From the NCBI GenBank assembly GCA_963931865.1, contig OZ007509.1:17116088-17180087 (forward strand): 64,000 nucleotides of DNA. Reading direction: 5' to 3'. Positions 10,061 through 19,497 of this stretch are shown in pieces. A model generated the notes under the pieces. That model saw only the letters and a list, made by a program, of their open reading frames with translations, made no database searches and was not told the origin of the DNA. A program made the position numbers and the translations under genes. Within the stretch, counting starts at the first letter, position 1. The number at the start of each line of letters is the position of its first letter. Source of the stretch: Axinella damicornis (taxonomy: Eukaryota; Porifera; Demospongiae; Axinellida; Axinellidae).

Positions 10061-12736
10061 CTACTTTGCTTGAAGCACCGAAACTCCATAGAGCAGGTTG
10101 ATTGCAATATTGTAGTCCTTGGGCACCATCCGTCCAGAATGGATTTTCTTTGACGCCTTGCATAAGTTTAACAGCAGCTCCTTCTTCCTATATTCAACTT
10201 CATTCATCATAAGGTCATGAATTTTACCCGAATTTACACTTCCCAACCTTCTCTCAAGGTCCTTAAAATCATCAAAGTAAGTAATGTGAGGCCAATTGAA
10301 AAAGTCAGCAAACTGCAGCCAATACAACTCGGCCTCCTTGTCTTCGGCCATGACAATGTTGGGACTGTAAGGATGAGTGCTACTCGGGTGTGGTTGCATG
10401 TCCGTCTTCAGTCTAGGATTCTTGCAGTACAATCCACTCAGTGAAGATCTCTCATCTGTAACAGTTCTCCTGACATTGCGAATGAAAGTCATGCTTGGGA
10501 TGAACAGTGGAATACCCAGGGAATACAATTCTGTGAGGGTGTATGACGTGACAAAGTTAGGAAGGATAACAGCTGCACGATGGCTGACTAGGTCGGAAGG
10601 CTGATGTCTAGGGTACATGCTGTCCACTGATTTGATTTGGAAGTTTGATATTTCCGTTTGTAAGCGATCATCCCAGGTGCCAAAGGCTAATATCTCATTT
10701 CTTGTAGGAGCATAAGTGTTTTTGGTCGTGTAGAAGTTACTGACACTGTTCAAAAGAAGGGGTTCTACTCCTGTGTAGTGTCGCAGATATTCCCGGTCGT
10801 AAACACCTTCAGCGCCAATGATGTGCTTGGGATAGTCCATGGAGACCAGAGCACTGATATGTTCGTTCAGGCGGTCCCATCCCTCTTTGCTACATCTCCC
10901 CAAGTTGTATCGATGAGCGGGCAGAAACATAATTGTTTTATTGAAGGGCATCCACATCTCACACATGGAGGCAGGGAGCGTGCATATGAAGGCATCTGTG
11001 GATGCAATCTGTCCATCATCTTTGTAAAATTCAAAATTGTTCTTAACCATCTTTTCTGTCAACCTTGTGGAGGGTCCAACATATTGCTTTGAAATTACAT
11101 TCGAAAGCCTTTGGTATACACTAAAACCCTTCTTTTGGGACACAGATGGATCAGCCTGCTTGCGGCCGGCAAGGACAACCTTGTGCCCCATACTCGCTAG
11201 TGCAGAAGGTATATTCAAGCTAGCATTTTCATAGAGGTCTGAGGTCCAGAATGTCAGCGATGCGGTTTTACAATCATCCATATGTGCATCTTCTCTGTCT
11301 TCGACCTTGGCCCCCATGCTGGGTTGATACACTGGTGAAAAGGAAGATGGTGGACTATTGACCAATTCAGGAAATGTGTAACCAACATCAAGAAGACTCT
11401 GAAGCCACTGTTGTAAAAGCACGACATCGTCAACTTCTATGTACTGGTGTTCATATAAGGTAACCCATAATTCTTCCACACGTGTGATCAATGTCTTCCC
11501 TTTGCCTTTCCACTTGCCTAAGAAGTTGATAAGATGTTCACTTTTTTGATAAAGATCTCTCTCAGCATCCAGATCACCCAAGTTGCTATGAGGGTTCCGA
11601 TCCTGGACAACAAGTGGGCGTGCCAGGAACCCCACCTGGAGACCCACGTCCCAGAACAGCCTTTGTGCAAAGTAGCTGCGCCATATGTCAGAGACCCGTC
11701 CATGAACTGTGATCGGAAGCAGGAGAGCCCAGAAACCAGCCTCAAAGTGAAGCGTTGCCTGTGCATTGTATGGTGTGAGGACACCCGTAGGGACCAACAG
11801 GGGTTTAGTTCCATCTGATCTGTTGAATGAGAAGGGGATTGGCATCGTGATCCTGTAGATGGCGTCCAAATCAGGCTGATGGTCTGCTAGTGACTGGAGT
11901 ACGGCAATTGACCGACGGCTTACCCCACGGGTCTTAGTTTGAGTATCATAACAGTCTGGTAACTTGATGTGGGGAAGCGGTAGACCCCGTGGCCAGGATG
12001 GTAGTGTCGGTGCACCCAGTGCTGGGTAAGGATTGTAGGACGGGAAGCTGTGGTTGTGTGGCTCAATAACCTGAATGGTTTCAGTACCGTGACCACTAGT
12101 AGGTACAGCAGCGTCGATTGAGGGAGCACCTTCTGGTGCTGCTCCGGGTATCCAGAACTTTAACATGTTGTCATCGTCAAAATCCCAGATGACAGTGGCA
12201 CCATGCATGATAGCATACAGGAACCCAACGTTCTTACGGCCAAAGTTATTCCAGGGAATAGTATTTACAAATTCGATTCTCAAAGCTTCCTGGTCCGCTG
12301 GTGAGAGGTAAACAACTGCATCATTGCCCTCTCCTGGTTTCCATCTAGTGTCGTATACTTTCGGAGATTTCCTATCACCAACGATCACCAAACACCAACC
12401 CTCGACCTTCACCCAACGATGTACCGCCTCGGACGGCTCAAATATGGTAGTTACCACACCCCACCGTGCACACCAGGGATCCAATCTGGCTCTTGCTGGT
12501 CTAGTCTTAGACGGAGATGCAAATTTGAGTTGATCCGATGGAAAGGTCCGTATAGCTTCACCGGTAAACGTGTATCCTGTGGCGGCACTCTTATGGTCGG
12601 GAACGTTGGCAGCTTGTCCAGGAGCACTGCTACTAGTCTTGGCAGAGGAGCTAGTTGTGGTTCCCAGTGCGAGTTTACTCATGGGTTGCGTCACACCAGC
12701 GTGGTGAAGCAGCAGCACAACAACTATCACCGCCAC
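10061..12736 (-). CDS. STELLO-like (DUF288) putative glycosyltransferase, 5' end unresolved
   Basis: One uninterrupted minus-strand exon of about 891 codons. It encodes a hydrophobic segment (WLILGGV before VIVVVLLL), a Ser/Thr-rich stalk, then a core containing EGWCLVIVGDRKSP and, near residue 185, IWDFDDDN. This combination is characteristic of the DUF288/STELLO family, type II Golgi membrane proteins thought to be glycosyltransferases; the Asp-rich run would be the nucleotide-sugar/metal site. The open frame continues upstream through RPALRWLIL to an in-frame stop without an ATG. The start codon must therefore lie in an upstream exon, with an acceptor such as CACACAG near 12757, or at the later Met of MSKLALG. 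The biological substrate in animals is unknown. No frameshift is seen over 2.7 kb, which argues for a live gene. Confidence 0.75.
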   Translation of the reverse strand: MAVIVVVLLLHHAGVTQPMSKLALGTTTSSSAKTSSSAPGQAANVPDHKSAATGYTFTGEAIRTFPSDQLKFASPSKTRPARARLDPWCARWGVVTTIFEPSEAVHRWVKVEGWCLVIVGDRKSPKVYDTRWKPGEGNDAVVYLSPADQEALRIEFVNTIPWNNFGRKNVGFLYAIMHGATVIWDFDDDNMLKFWIPGAAPEGAPSIDAAVPTSGHGTETIQVIEPHNHSFPSYNPYPALGAPTLPSWPRGLPLPHIKLPDCYDTQTKTRGVSRRSIAVLQSLADHQPDLDAIYRITMPIPFSFNRSDGTKPLLVPTGVLTPYNAQATLHFEAGFWALLLPITVHGRVSDIWRSYFAQRLFWDVGLQVGFLARPLVVQDRNPHSNLGDLDAERDLYQKSEHLINFLGKWKGKGKTLITRVEELWVTLYEHQYIEVDDVVLLQQWLQSLLDVGYTFPELVNSPPSSFSPVYQPSMGAKVEDREDAHMDDCKTASLTFWTSDLYENASLNIPSALASMGHKVVLAGRKQADPSVSQKKGFSVYQRLSNVISKQYVGPSTRLTEKMVKNNFEFYKDDGQIASTDAFICTLPASMCEMWMPFNKTIMFLPAHRYNLGRCSKEGWDRLNEHISALVSMDYPKHIIGAEGVYDREYLRHYTGVEPLLLNSVSNFYTTKNTYAPTRNEILAFGTWDDRLQTEISNFQIKSVDSMYPRHQPSDLVSHRAAVILPNFVTSYTLTELYSLGIPLFIPSMTFIRNVRRTVTDERSSLSGLYCKNPRLKTDMQPHPSSTHPYSPNIVMAEDKEAELYWLQFADFFNWPHITYFDDFKDLERRLGSVNSGKIHDLMMNEVEYRKKELLLNLCKASKKIHSGRMVPKDYNIAINLLYGVSVLQAK

Positions 12737-13361
12737 ACCACCCAGAATCAGCCATCGCAGTGCCGGTCTGTGTGCAAAGTGTGTGAGGGTGCATGAAATA
12801 AACAGTCAACACTGGCAGCCTATTTAGTGACAGCAGGTCACGCACATGCACAGCGAAGCCGTGTGTGTGCTGACTGGCTGGGCAGAGAGAGGCTAGCGGG
12901 TAGATTGATTTAGTGATAATACATAAGCTACATGTATCTGTATGAATATAGTCCCGCCATATAAAGCACTGCATTATTCCAGTACACTATGTGTACGACT
13001 ATATATAGTCCCACCAAAAACACTGCATTATTCCAGCATAGCTACATTGTACTATAGTCCCTCAATCCTGGACTTTAGTGTAGGCTTGTCATTTACATTA
13101 ATAGTCCACAGTGCACAGTGTTTCATACAGAGTTGACCTCGGGTTACGAGGTAATCAGGTGAAGGCTGAAACTTGCATCTGTGCATATAGTGATCTTTCT
13201 TGGAGATACCTTGAGCACTTGCTCCAGTGTGTGGGGGCAAAATCAGGTGTGGTTTGCAATCCACCCACACTCGTATAACTTGGTTGTTCACATCATCAGG
13301 CCCAACTCACTTTTCAATACTGCATACAGCAAAATCTAGGCAGGTACAGTCTGAACTTATT

Positions 13362-13394
<33 letters not shown>

Positions 13395-13697
13395 ACCTAC
13401 CCAACTTGGGTTTTCATGTGCACAAGTTCCCACATTCATCACTCTAAACACAACTACTCAAGTTATTGTCAAGGAATTTTATCAATTACACCACATGGGT
13501 GGGTGTCACTATGGAGATCATTTGTGGTTTACAGAGCTGTCACAACAAAGAAGTACTAGATGGCAGTGATACTAGCAGATTACACACTACCAAGCCTCTT
13601 GGCATATACCCAAGGCCAGCTAGGATGCTTTTCACTTTGAACTGCATACACAGTAATGCGGAACAATTATCCAAAACTATGACATTGTATAGTTTTG

Positions 13698-14848
13698 CAA
13701 GGGGGTGACACTCCCATAGACGCCGTAGTCACAGCTGCGACCGGGTCAAGAAATCTTGACCGTCATTATTGCTGCTACTTCAAGAACCGGGTACACCAAC
13801 TCAATGTGTTGAGACTGCCATCCATGGGCTTTCAAACCGCATTTTTATAGACCTAGCTAGTAGTTTTGATGATATGGCTTTGAATGTGTTGGGCTCTGAA
13901 AACTCGTTCATCGGAACTTAACTTCGGACACCTACGCATCTGCTACACAAAAGTCACAGCAACCGGTTGCTATGCCTCCTTGGGAAGTGGGTAGCACAGG
14001 TGGCTCTTCTACTCTCAAGTTTTGATCATGTGCAGACCAACCTGAAAACGTCATTTTCGGACATTCAATAAATGGACAACTCGTGATCATGCCAGGCTAC
14101 TGCTTACGAGCTGTCTCAGTTTACCAGCACAACTAACCCGCTCTAGGGTGGTTTAATTTTCAGTTTGAATCCAGCATGGTTATAGTCGAAGTCCTGTGAT
14201 CAATGGTGTCCAACATTCAGTAATTCACTCTATACGGGTCAAGATGTGCCGTCACTGGCATGCAGCTGTGACTACAGCAAATATGGGAGTGTGTTGGTTA
14301 AAGCATTTGACTGTGGACCAAACGTCCTTGGTTGGAATCCCACCTGTTGCTTCACTGGTGAAGTGCTTTCTCTACCCCTCCACCTAGTCTCGGCCCTTCG
14401 CGCGGGGGAGGAGGAAAGGGTCTGGGCACGTGCCTACATTCGAGTTGTCCTCACGGAATGTAATTATGCGCGGTAATTGGCGATCAACTGCGATACCACG
14501 CGTACGATCACAGTCAACCTGCTCGTTGCTCTTCTCGACTATTGTCAGACACTCGCGGGTAACGCGGTACGGCACAGCGATTTGCCGTGTCTAGTCGCTG
14601 GCGACACCAAAAGCCTGGAGAAAAATCATTTCCCTGACGTCATTCGCAATCAAAGCTTCTGATTCGTTAGGTCAACATTCCGACCTGGGGACAACTCGAA
14701 TGTAAGATGGTGCCCAGACCCTTTCCTCCTCCCCCGCGCGAAGGGTCTGGTTCCGAGACTACCCTCCACCCCTTGGGAGATCAGCAATTTGGCTGATAGG
14801 GCCAGTAGGTAAACACCTAACCTTTTACATTTTAGTGTCACCCCCTTG
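13698..14848. mobile_element. CAAGGGGGTGACAC-type element containing a nested palindrome
   Basis: The left end CAAGGGGGTGACACTCCCAT and right end GTGTCACCCCCTTG are inverted. The flanks TTTTG and TTTTA look like a 5-bp target duplication with one mismatch. The left 50 bp match the left end of the smaller element at 57854-58127. The 377-bp palindrome 14385-14761 was inserted later. A tRNA-like GGTTGGAATCC box near 14332 suggests SINE-derived sequence inside. Confidence 0.65.
14385..14761. mobile_element. Large palindromic element, 377 bp, with 9-bp target duplication
   Basis: The terminal inverted repeats run about 70 bp from TAGTCTCGGCCCTTCGCGCG at the left, with the complement ending CCGAGACTA at the right. 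The exact 9-bp repeat CCCTCCACC flanks it at 14376-14384 and 14762-14770. It is the longest member of the family here and has about 230 bp of unique interior, but no open frame of note. A one-ended relic of the same arm is at about 16170-16259. Confidence 0.88.
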
Positions 14849-15298
14849 TTTTAATTAACAGTGTCGTTCCCAGTGATTGCTTTAGCCAGTTCTAAGGTTC
14901 TGTCAGTTTCAACTTCAGTGCCAAACAGTGATCAAATTACATGCAGCTGTGTCTAAACTCGAGATCCGCCCGAGTGCCATTATATTATTAGTGCATGCAG
15001 AGACGTAATCGTACTTTTAGTACCTGGGGATGCCGCGAAATCTCATGATCGACGCAGTCGTCCGCCCATCAGAGAGATTAAGAGACTTGCTAGCGACGGG
15101 TTCCATTTGGAGAAACTTGCGAAACAAGATCTCGTTCCCATGTACCGGGGCCCAGTCCACCGCGGTACCGAACGTGAACGCGCACTAGGCGAAGTTTTTG
15201 TGATGTGTGGCTACGGCTCAGCCTGCGACCACAAAACAAAGGAAAAAAAACAACACGCTGACACTGAAGACAGCCGGCTGTTTGAGTATTTTGTGTGT

Positions 15299-15329
<31 letters not shown>

Positions 15330-15337
15330 GGGGGGTT

Positions 15338-15900
15338 GTTATGCAGCATGTAAAGATGAGGGGTGGAACACAGTACACAGTACAATATTCATTCTTGAGG
15401 TCAAACTTGTGGAGGGCAGTAGCTATGCAGCTTGTGAAGATGAGGGGTGGAACACAGTACACAGTACAATATTCATTCTTGAGGCCAAACTTGTGGAGGG
15501 CAGTACTTAGCCGCTATGCAGCTTGTGAAGATGAGGGGTGGAACACAGTACACAGTACAATATTCATTTGTAATGTGACTTGTGCAGATGAGGTCAAACT
15601 TGTGGAGGGCAGTACTTATGCAGCTTGTGAAGTAGTCTCGGCCCCAGACCCAAACCACCCCAGCACGGATCGCTTCCATGGAGTATCACGCACGGGATAC
15701 TAGATGCGATCCGTGCTGGGGTGGGTTTGGGTCTGGGACCGAGACTACTTGTGAAGATGAGGGGTGGAACACGCTACAATACTCATTTCTTGTGTCAAAC
15801 TTGTGGATGAGAGCCGGGGTGGAATACAGTTCTTCTGCAGCTTGTGCAGATGAGGATGGAACACAGTACAATAGTAAAATAAATCTGCAGCTTGGCAGAT
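15338..15900. repeat. Tandem repeat, unit about 85 bp
   Basis: Copies begin near 15338, 15424 and 15518 and continue with decay to about 15900. Each contains TATGCAGCTTGTGAAGATGA and a segment with TTGTGGAGGGCAGTA. The repeat is interrupted by the palindromic element at 15633-15747. Frames across it are repetitive and not credible proteins. Confidence 0.75.
15633..15747. mobile_element. Palindromic miniature element inside a tandem repeat
   Basis: A 115-bp hairpin from TAGTCTCGGCCCCAGACC to GGTCTGGGACCGAGACTA. The exact 9-bp duplication CTTGTGAAG is at 15624-15632 and 15748-15756. Neighbouring repeat units carry this 9-mer once, so they show the empty site. Confidence 0.9.
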
Positions 15901-16506
15901 GCAACAAACTATATACGTACACCATCATATGACACAGCAAACTACATACATCATCTGCAAACTATACGTACAATTTAACTCCTTGCTGACAGAATCCAAA
16001 CCACATCACACTTTTCGGGTTCCAATCCTCCACAAAACATAATTATTTATTTTCGCACGGATGATCACACTAATTCTGTATAGCATTAATTGGTAGACGC
16101 TACTGTGAACAGTTCAGGCGATAAACATTCCGTAATTGCAGAAACAGGCCAGTAGTTGCAATAAATATTTAGTCTCGATCGGAATCATGCAGACCCTTCA
16201 CACAGACTACTCGAATGTAGACACGTGCCCAGACCCTTCCTCCTCCCTGTACGAAGGGTAAGTATGTTTAATTGTGAAGCTAAAATAATTTCTGTTGTTC
16301 CAGATATGATCTAGAGTCAAATGCAATTCGACAACACATCTTCTGTAGTTGCGTGATGGTTCACTGGTCTGGATGATGCAGTATGTACACATCAAGCATG
16401 CAAGGTACTATGGCTACTTGCATGATCACCAACTAAACTGACCCTATAACAGCTGGTATGTATCACTAGTAATGTCCTACAGTATAGATCTAGAACAATT
16501 TTGTAG

Positions 16507-17160
16507 CACCAATATGTATTTCCATGTAGCTATTCTGTGTGATAATTAATGCTGTGTGCTCTGCTGCTGACCCACCATGCATGCACACCCTCATGCACGA
16601 AGGAGTGGACTGCAAGGCTACTTATGTCTCAGGTCTGAATAGTATAAAAGCTGATCTTCTGCTTGTCCAGCTGTTGGTTGATGTCCTATGATCAAACAGA
16701 TGTTGTTACAACCAACTCTGGTCCTCCTCCGTAAGTTTGTAATACCCTAGAATCAACAAACTATGTAATACCCTATAGATCTACGTTTTAGCACCATGAA
16801 GATTATGGTAGACTGCAGGGCTCCTTATGTCTCAGGTCTAAAAGCTGATCTTCTGGTTGTCTAGCTGTTGGTTGATGTCCTTTTATCTTGCTTTTATCAA
16901 ACAGATAATATTATTGTTACAACCAACTCAAGTCCCCCTCCCTAAGTTTGTAATACCCTATAGAATCAACGTGATACCCATAATATTATATAGATCTACA
17001 TTTTAGCACCATAAATATATTTCCATGTATTCTGTGTGATAATTAATGCTGTGTGCTGTGCATGGCTGTTTTAGCCCCACAGTCACACCCGCATGGAGGA
17101 GTGGACTGAAAGGCTTCTCATGTCTCAGGTCCGAATAGCATAAAAGACTGATCTTCTGCA
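16507..17160. repeat. Imperfect direct repeats upstream of the secreted-protein gene
   Basis: A segment with ATGTCTCAGGTCTGAATAGT and GCTGATCTTCTGCTTGTC appears near 16625, again near 16830 and in shortened form near 17120. A second word, TGTGTGATAATTAATGCTGT, appears near 16536 and 17034. The promoter-proximal region of the following gene has therefore been duplicated at least twice. A TATAAAA box is at about 17251. Confidence 0.65.
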
Positions 17161-17262
17161 GGCTACTCTAGCTGATTTTCTTGGATGTAGCTAGCTATGA
17201 TCCAAAACTACTAGTTATTCCCCTTACAAGAGTAGCGTTGAGGCAAAGGCTATAAAATACAG

Positions 17263-18479
17263 TTGACCCCCCATTCAATACTGCTTCTTGGAGCATCTTT
17301 GCTCTTTCTTGCTGTAAGCATCGTAGATGCGAAAAAGAAAAAATCGTCATTGGTTACTATCGTGCATGCTGACTCCGCAATGGAAGGCATTCTTGTCAAG
17401 AATTTTGAAGAAGACGGATTTAGTGAAGTGGATTTGGATGGAGATGAAGAGACCGGTTTTCATTATCGTCGAAAAGCCAGTGATCCGATCAAAGCTGTAT
17501 ACATCATTCCCCCAACACACACCTACCTAAATGGTACTGTTGCTAGCTTTGTTGAAAATGTGGACTACAGGGTTCGATGTAAGAGAAAGAAGTTCTTTTT
17601 TGAAAGCAGTCGTGTTGGTTTCTTCCACGTGAGTGTGTGGACAAAGACAAAGGGAAAGAGACAAAGAAGAGCGATTGTACAAAACAACATGATTTTGAAT
17701 GCAGGGATGGTTTCCATCTGTGGTGGCACTGAACTTTGTAATGGCACTAGTAGTTGCAGTGGCAGGAATAGGGTTAATTTTGATTGCCCCCCTAGAAACA
17801 ACTGCTATTTCATATCTGATGATGCTCCGGAAGCAAGTGAACCGCTTGGAGAAGCTGTAGTGGTGAAAACATGTGACCAATTTATTGATGAAGTTTGCAA
17901 AAAGTTCAACAGAGCTGGAGGCAAAGTTGATGTGACTCTAGATGCACATGGTGGTCCAGGATATTTTCGTATAGGAATGAGAGGGGGGACGCCAACTAGA
18001 GTTGATAAAGAAAGCGACTGTTACGATAAAATCTGCATGAAGCTGAAGGACAAGATTAAGACCCTGACATTGTATTCTTGCTCAGTAGCGGACAAAAAAT
18101 CGGTGCAGTTTTCATCAAATGTTTGGCAACATGTCTGAACGCTAACGTGAAAGCATGGAAGAGGGATCTGTACTTAGAAAAGGTGCAAAAAAGCGATGGT
18201 GTAGTCGTATGGAGTGCAGAGAAGGGTTTCACCGATCCATGTTTGGCTAAACCATGTCCTCCATCATCTAGCAACGCAATGCCCTCACCTACTCCAACCT
18301 CAATGTCCACTCCCACCCCCTCGAGCTCAACATCACCATCCACGTCAACTTTGTCTCCTTCCCCATCATCCACATCCACTCCCTTCCCCTCGAGCTCAGC
18401 ATCATCATCCACGTCAGCTTTATCTCCTACTTCCCCATCATCCACGCCCACTCCCAGCCCCTCAAGCTCAACATCATGA
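17263..18479 (+). CDS. Secreted caspase-fold (DUF4347-like) protein with mucin-like tail, one frameshift
   Basis: The frame opens without an ATG at 17263 and gives a signal-peptide-like start (SILLLGASLLFLAVSIVDA), then a Lys-rich stretch. Cys-rich middle motifs (CGGTELCNGTSSCSG, CPPRNNC) suggest disulfides and an extracellular location. Further on, LDAHGGPG and, about 50 residues later, TLTLYSCSVAD match the His-Gly...Cys layout of caspase-fold domains of the DUF4347 type. The first frame then stops at 18138, while the expected continuation (GAVFIKCLATCLNANVKAW) is open in the next frame. The break lies in the A-run at about 18095-18100: one missing A, by mutation or assembly error. The second frame ends in a Ser/Thr/Pro-rich tail closing at 18479. 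The start probably needs an upstream exon, because CAG directly precedes the frame. Protease activity is inferred from the His and Cys pair only. Confidence 0.6.
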
Positions 18480-19059
18480 TCCACGTCAACTTCATCTTCT
18501 TCCTCATCATCCACACCCACCACTTCGAGCTCAACATCATCATCGACATCAACTTCATCTTCTTCCCTATCATCCACGGCCACTCCTATATAGCCCCTCG
18601 AGCTTTACATCATCATCCACGTCAACTTTATCATACCTGAAAACAGTTAGCTAGTTTGAAAACAAATTGAAACTTGGTTGCTGAAGATTGCAAAACTTTA
18701 CAGCATTATGCTATAGCTACAAATACTGCAATTATGTATGTCTTCCATAGCAGTCACATCATAGTAGTGTCATGTTAAAAATTATCTTTGGTCCCTTCAA
18801 CCTCTCCATGCTGCCCTCTCAAATGTATACGGTTAAAGAATTAACACAAGCATGCATGCTGGTAGCTACAGTCAATAAACTAAAGAGCTAGCTATCACTT
18901 GCATACCATTGTACTTTTAGATGAAATGGGACGTGTGCAGATTTCGTTGGGGTTAGACGAAATGGGATTGTATAAACATTATTGAAATACCATACAATGG
19001 AGTAAGCAGCACCAATTGTTGGCATCTCAATGCTCCCTGCCTAAGGGGGTTCCCCCTCC

Positions 19060-19098
<39 letters not shown>

Positions 19099-19497
19099 TT
19101 ATTTGGTTGTATAGAAAGGCTTGGTTGGCCATTTATAGTTGTGTTTCCTCCACCCTAGAGCTCTCTCAAGCCTGGGAATGCTCGAGGCTAGATGTCCATA
19201 GGCATGAAGTGACCTCCAAAAGTATAATTCAGTGGTTAATCAGTTATTAACTGCTAGCTGTGCCTGCAGACAAAGTCATCCAGCTAGTACAATAATAATT
19301 GTGCTGCAAAGTGGCCGGCATTTCATATAGTTTCACTAACACCATGTCAAGATATAGTCTCCGGTACCAGACCCTTGCACACGCTCAGCACACGAGGGTC
19401 TGCTGGTACCGAGGCTAGTCTTGATACCACAATGACGCATGCACAGTGAAATGCATGTTTGTTCTTTTTTCATGAATCTAGTTACTAGTAGATAAAT
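18480..19497. other. Gap with decayed Ser/Thr-repeat DNA and a long G-run
   Basis: At 18480-18640 the DNA continues the Ser/Thr/Pro-coding repeat beyond the stop codon in a shifted frame, so the tail was once longer or is polymorphic. A poly-G run lies near 19067-19096 and a palindromic element at 19355-19417. No other gene is seen. Confidence 0.6.
19355..19417. mobile_element. Palindromic miniature element
   Basis: The left end TAGTCTCCGGTACCAGACCC is inverted at the right as GGTACCGAGGCTA. The flanks GTCAAGATA and GTCTTGATA agree at seven of nine positions, so this is probably an older insertion. Confidence 0.65.

Larger units (their letters stand above)
12800..17262. other. Long intergenic stretch of repeats and transposon relics
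   Basis: No gene is supported. In order it holds a C-tract at about 13361-13393, the inverted-repeat element 13698-14848 with a nested palindrome, a GT/G tract near 15294-15335, an approximately 85-bp tandem repeat at 15338-15900 interrupted by a palindrome, and duplicated sequence upstream of the next gene. The 5' exon of the STELLO-like gene may lie near 12.8-13 kb. Confidence 0.55.

Noticed and set aside
18056..18654. Acidic Asp/Val/Glu-rich and His/Pro-rich frames
   Set aside because: Other-frame readings of the Ser/Thr/Pro repeat of the secreted-protein gene.
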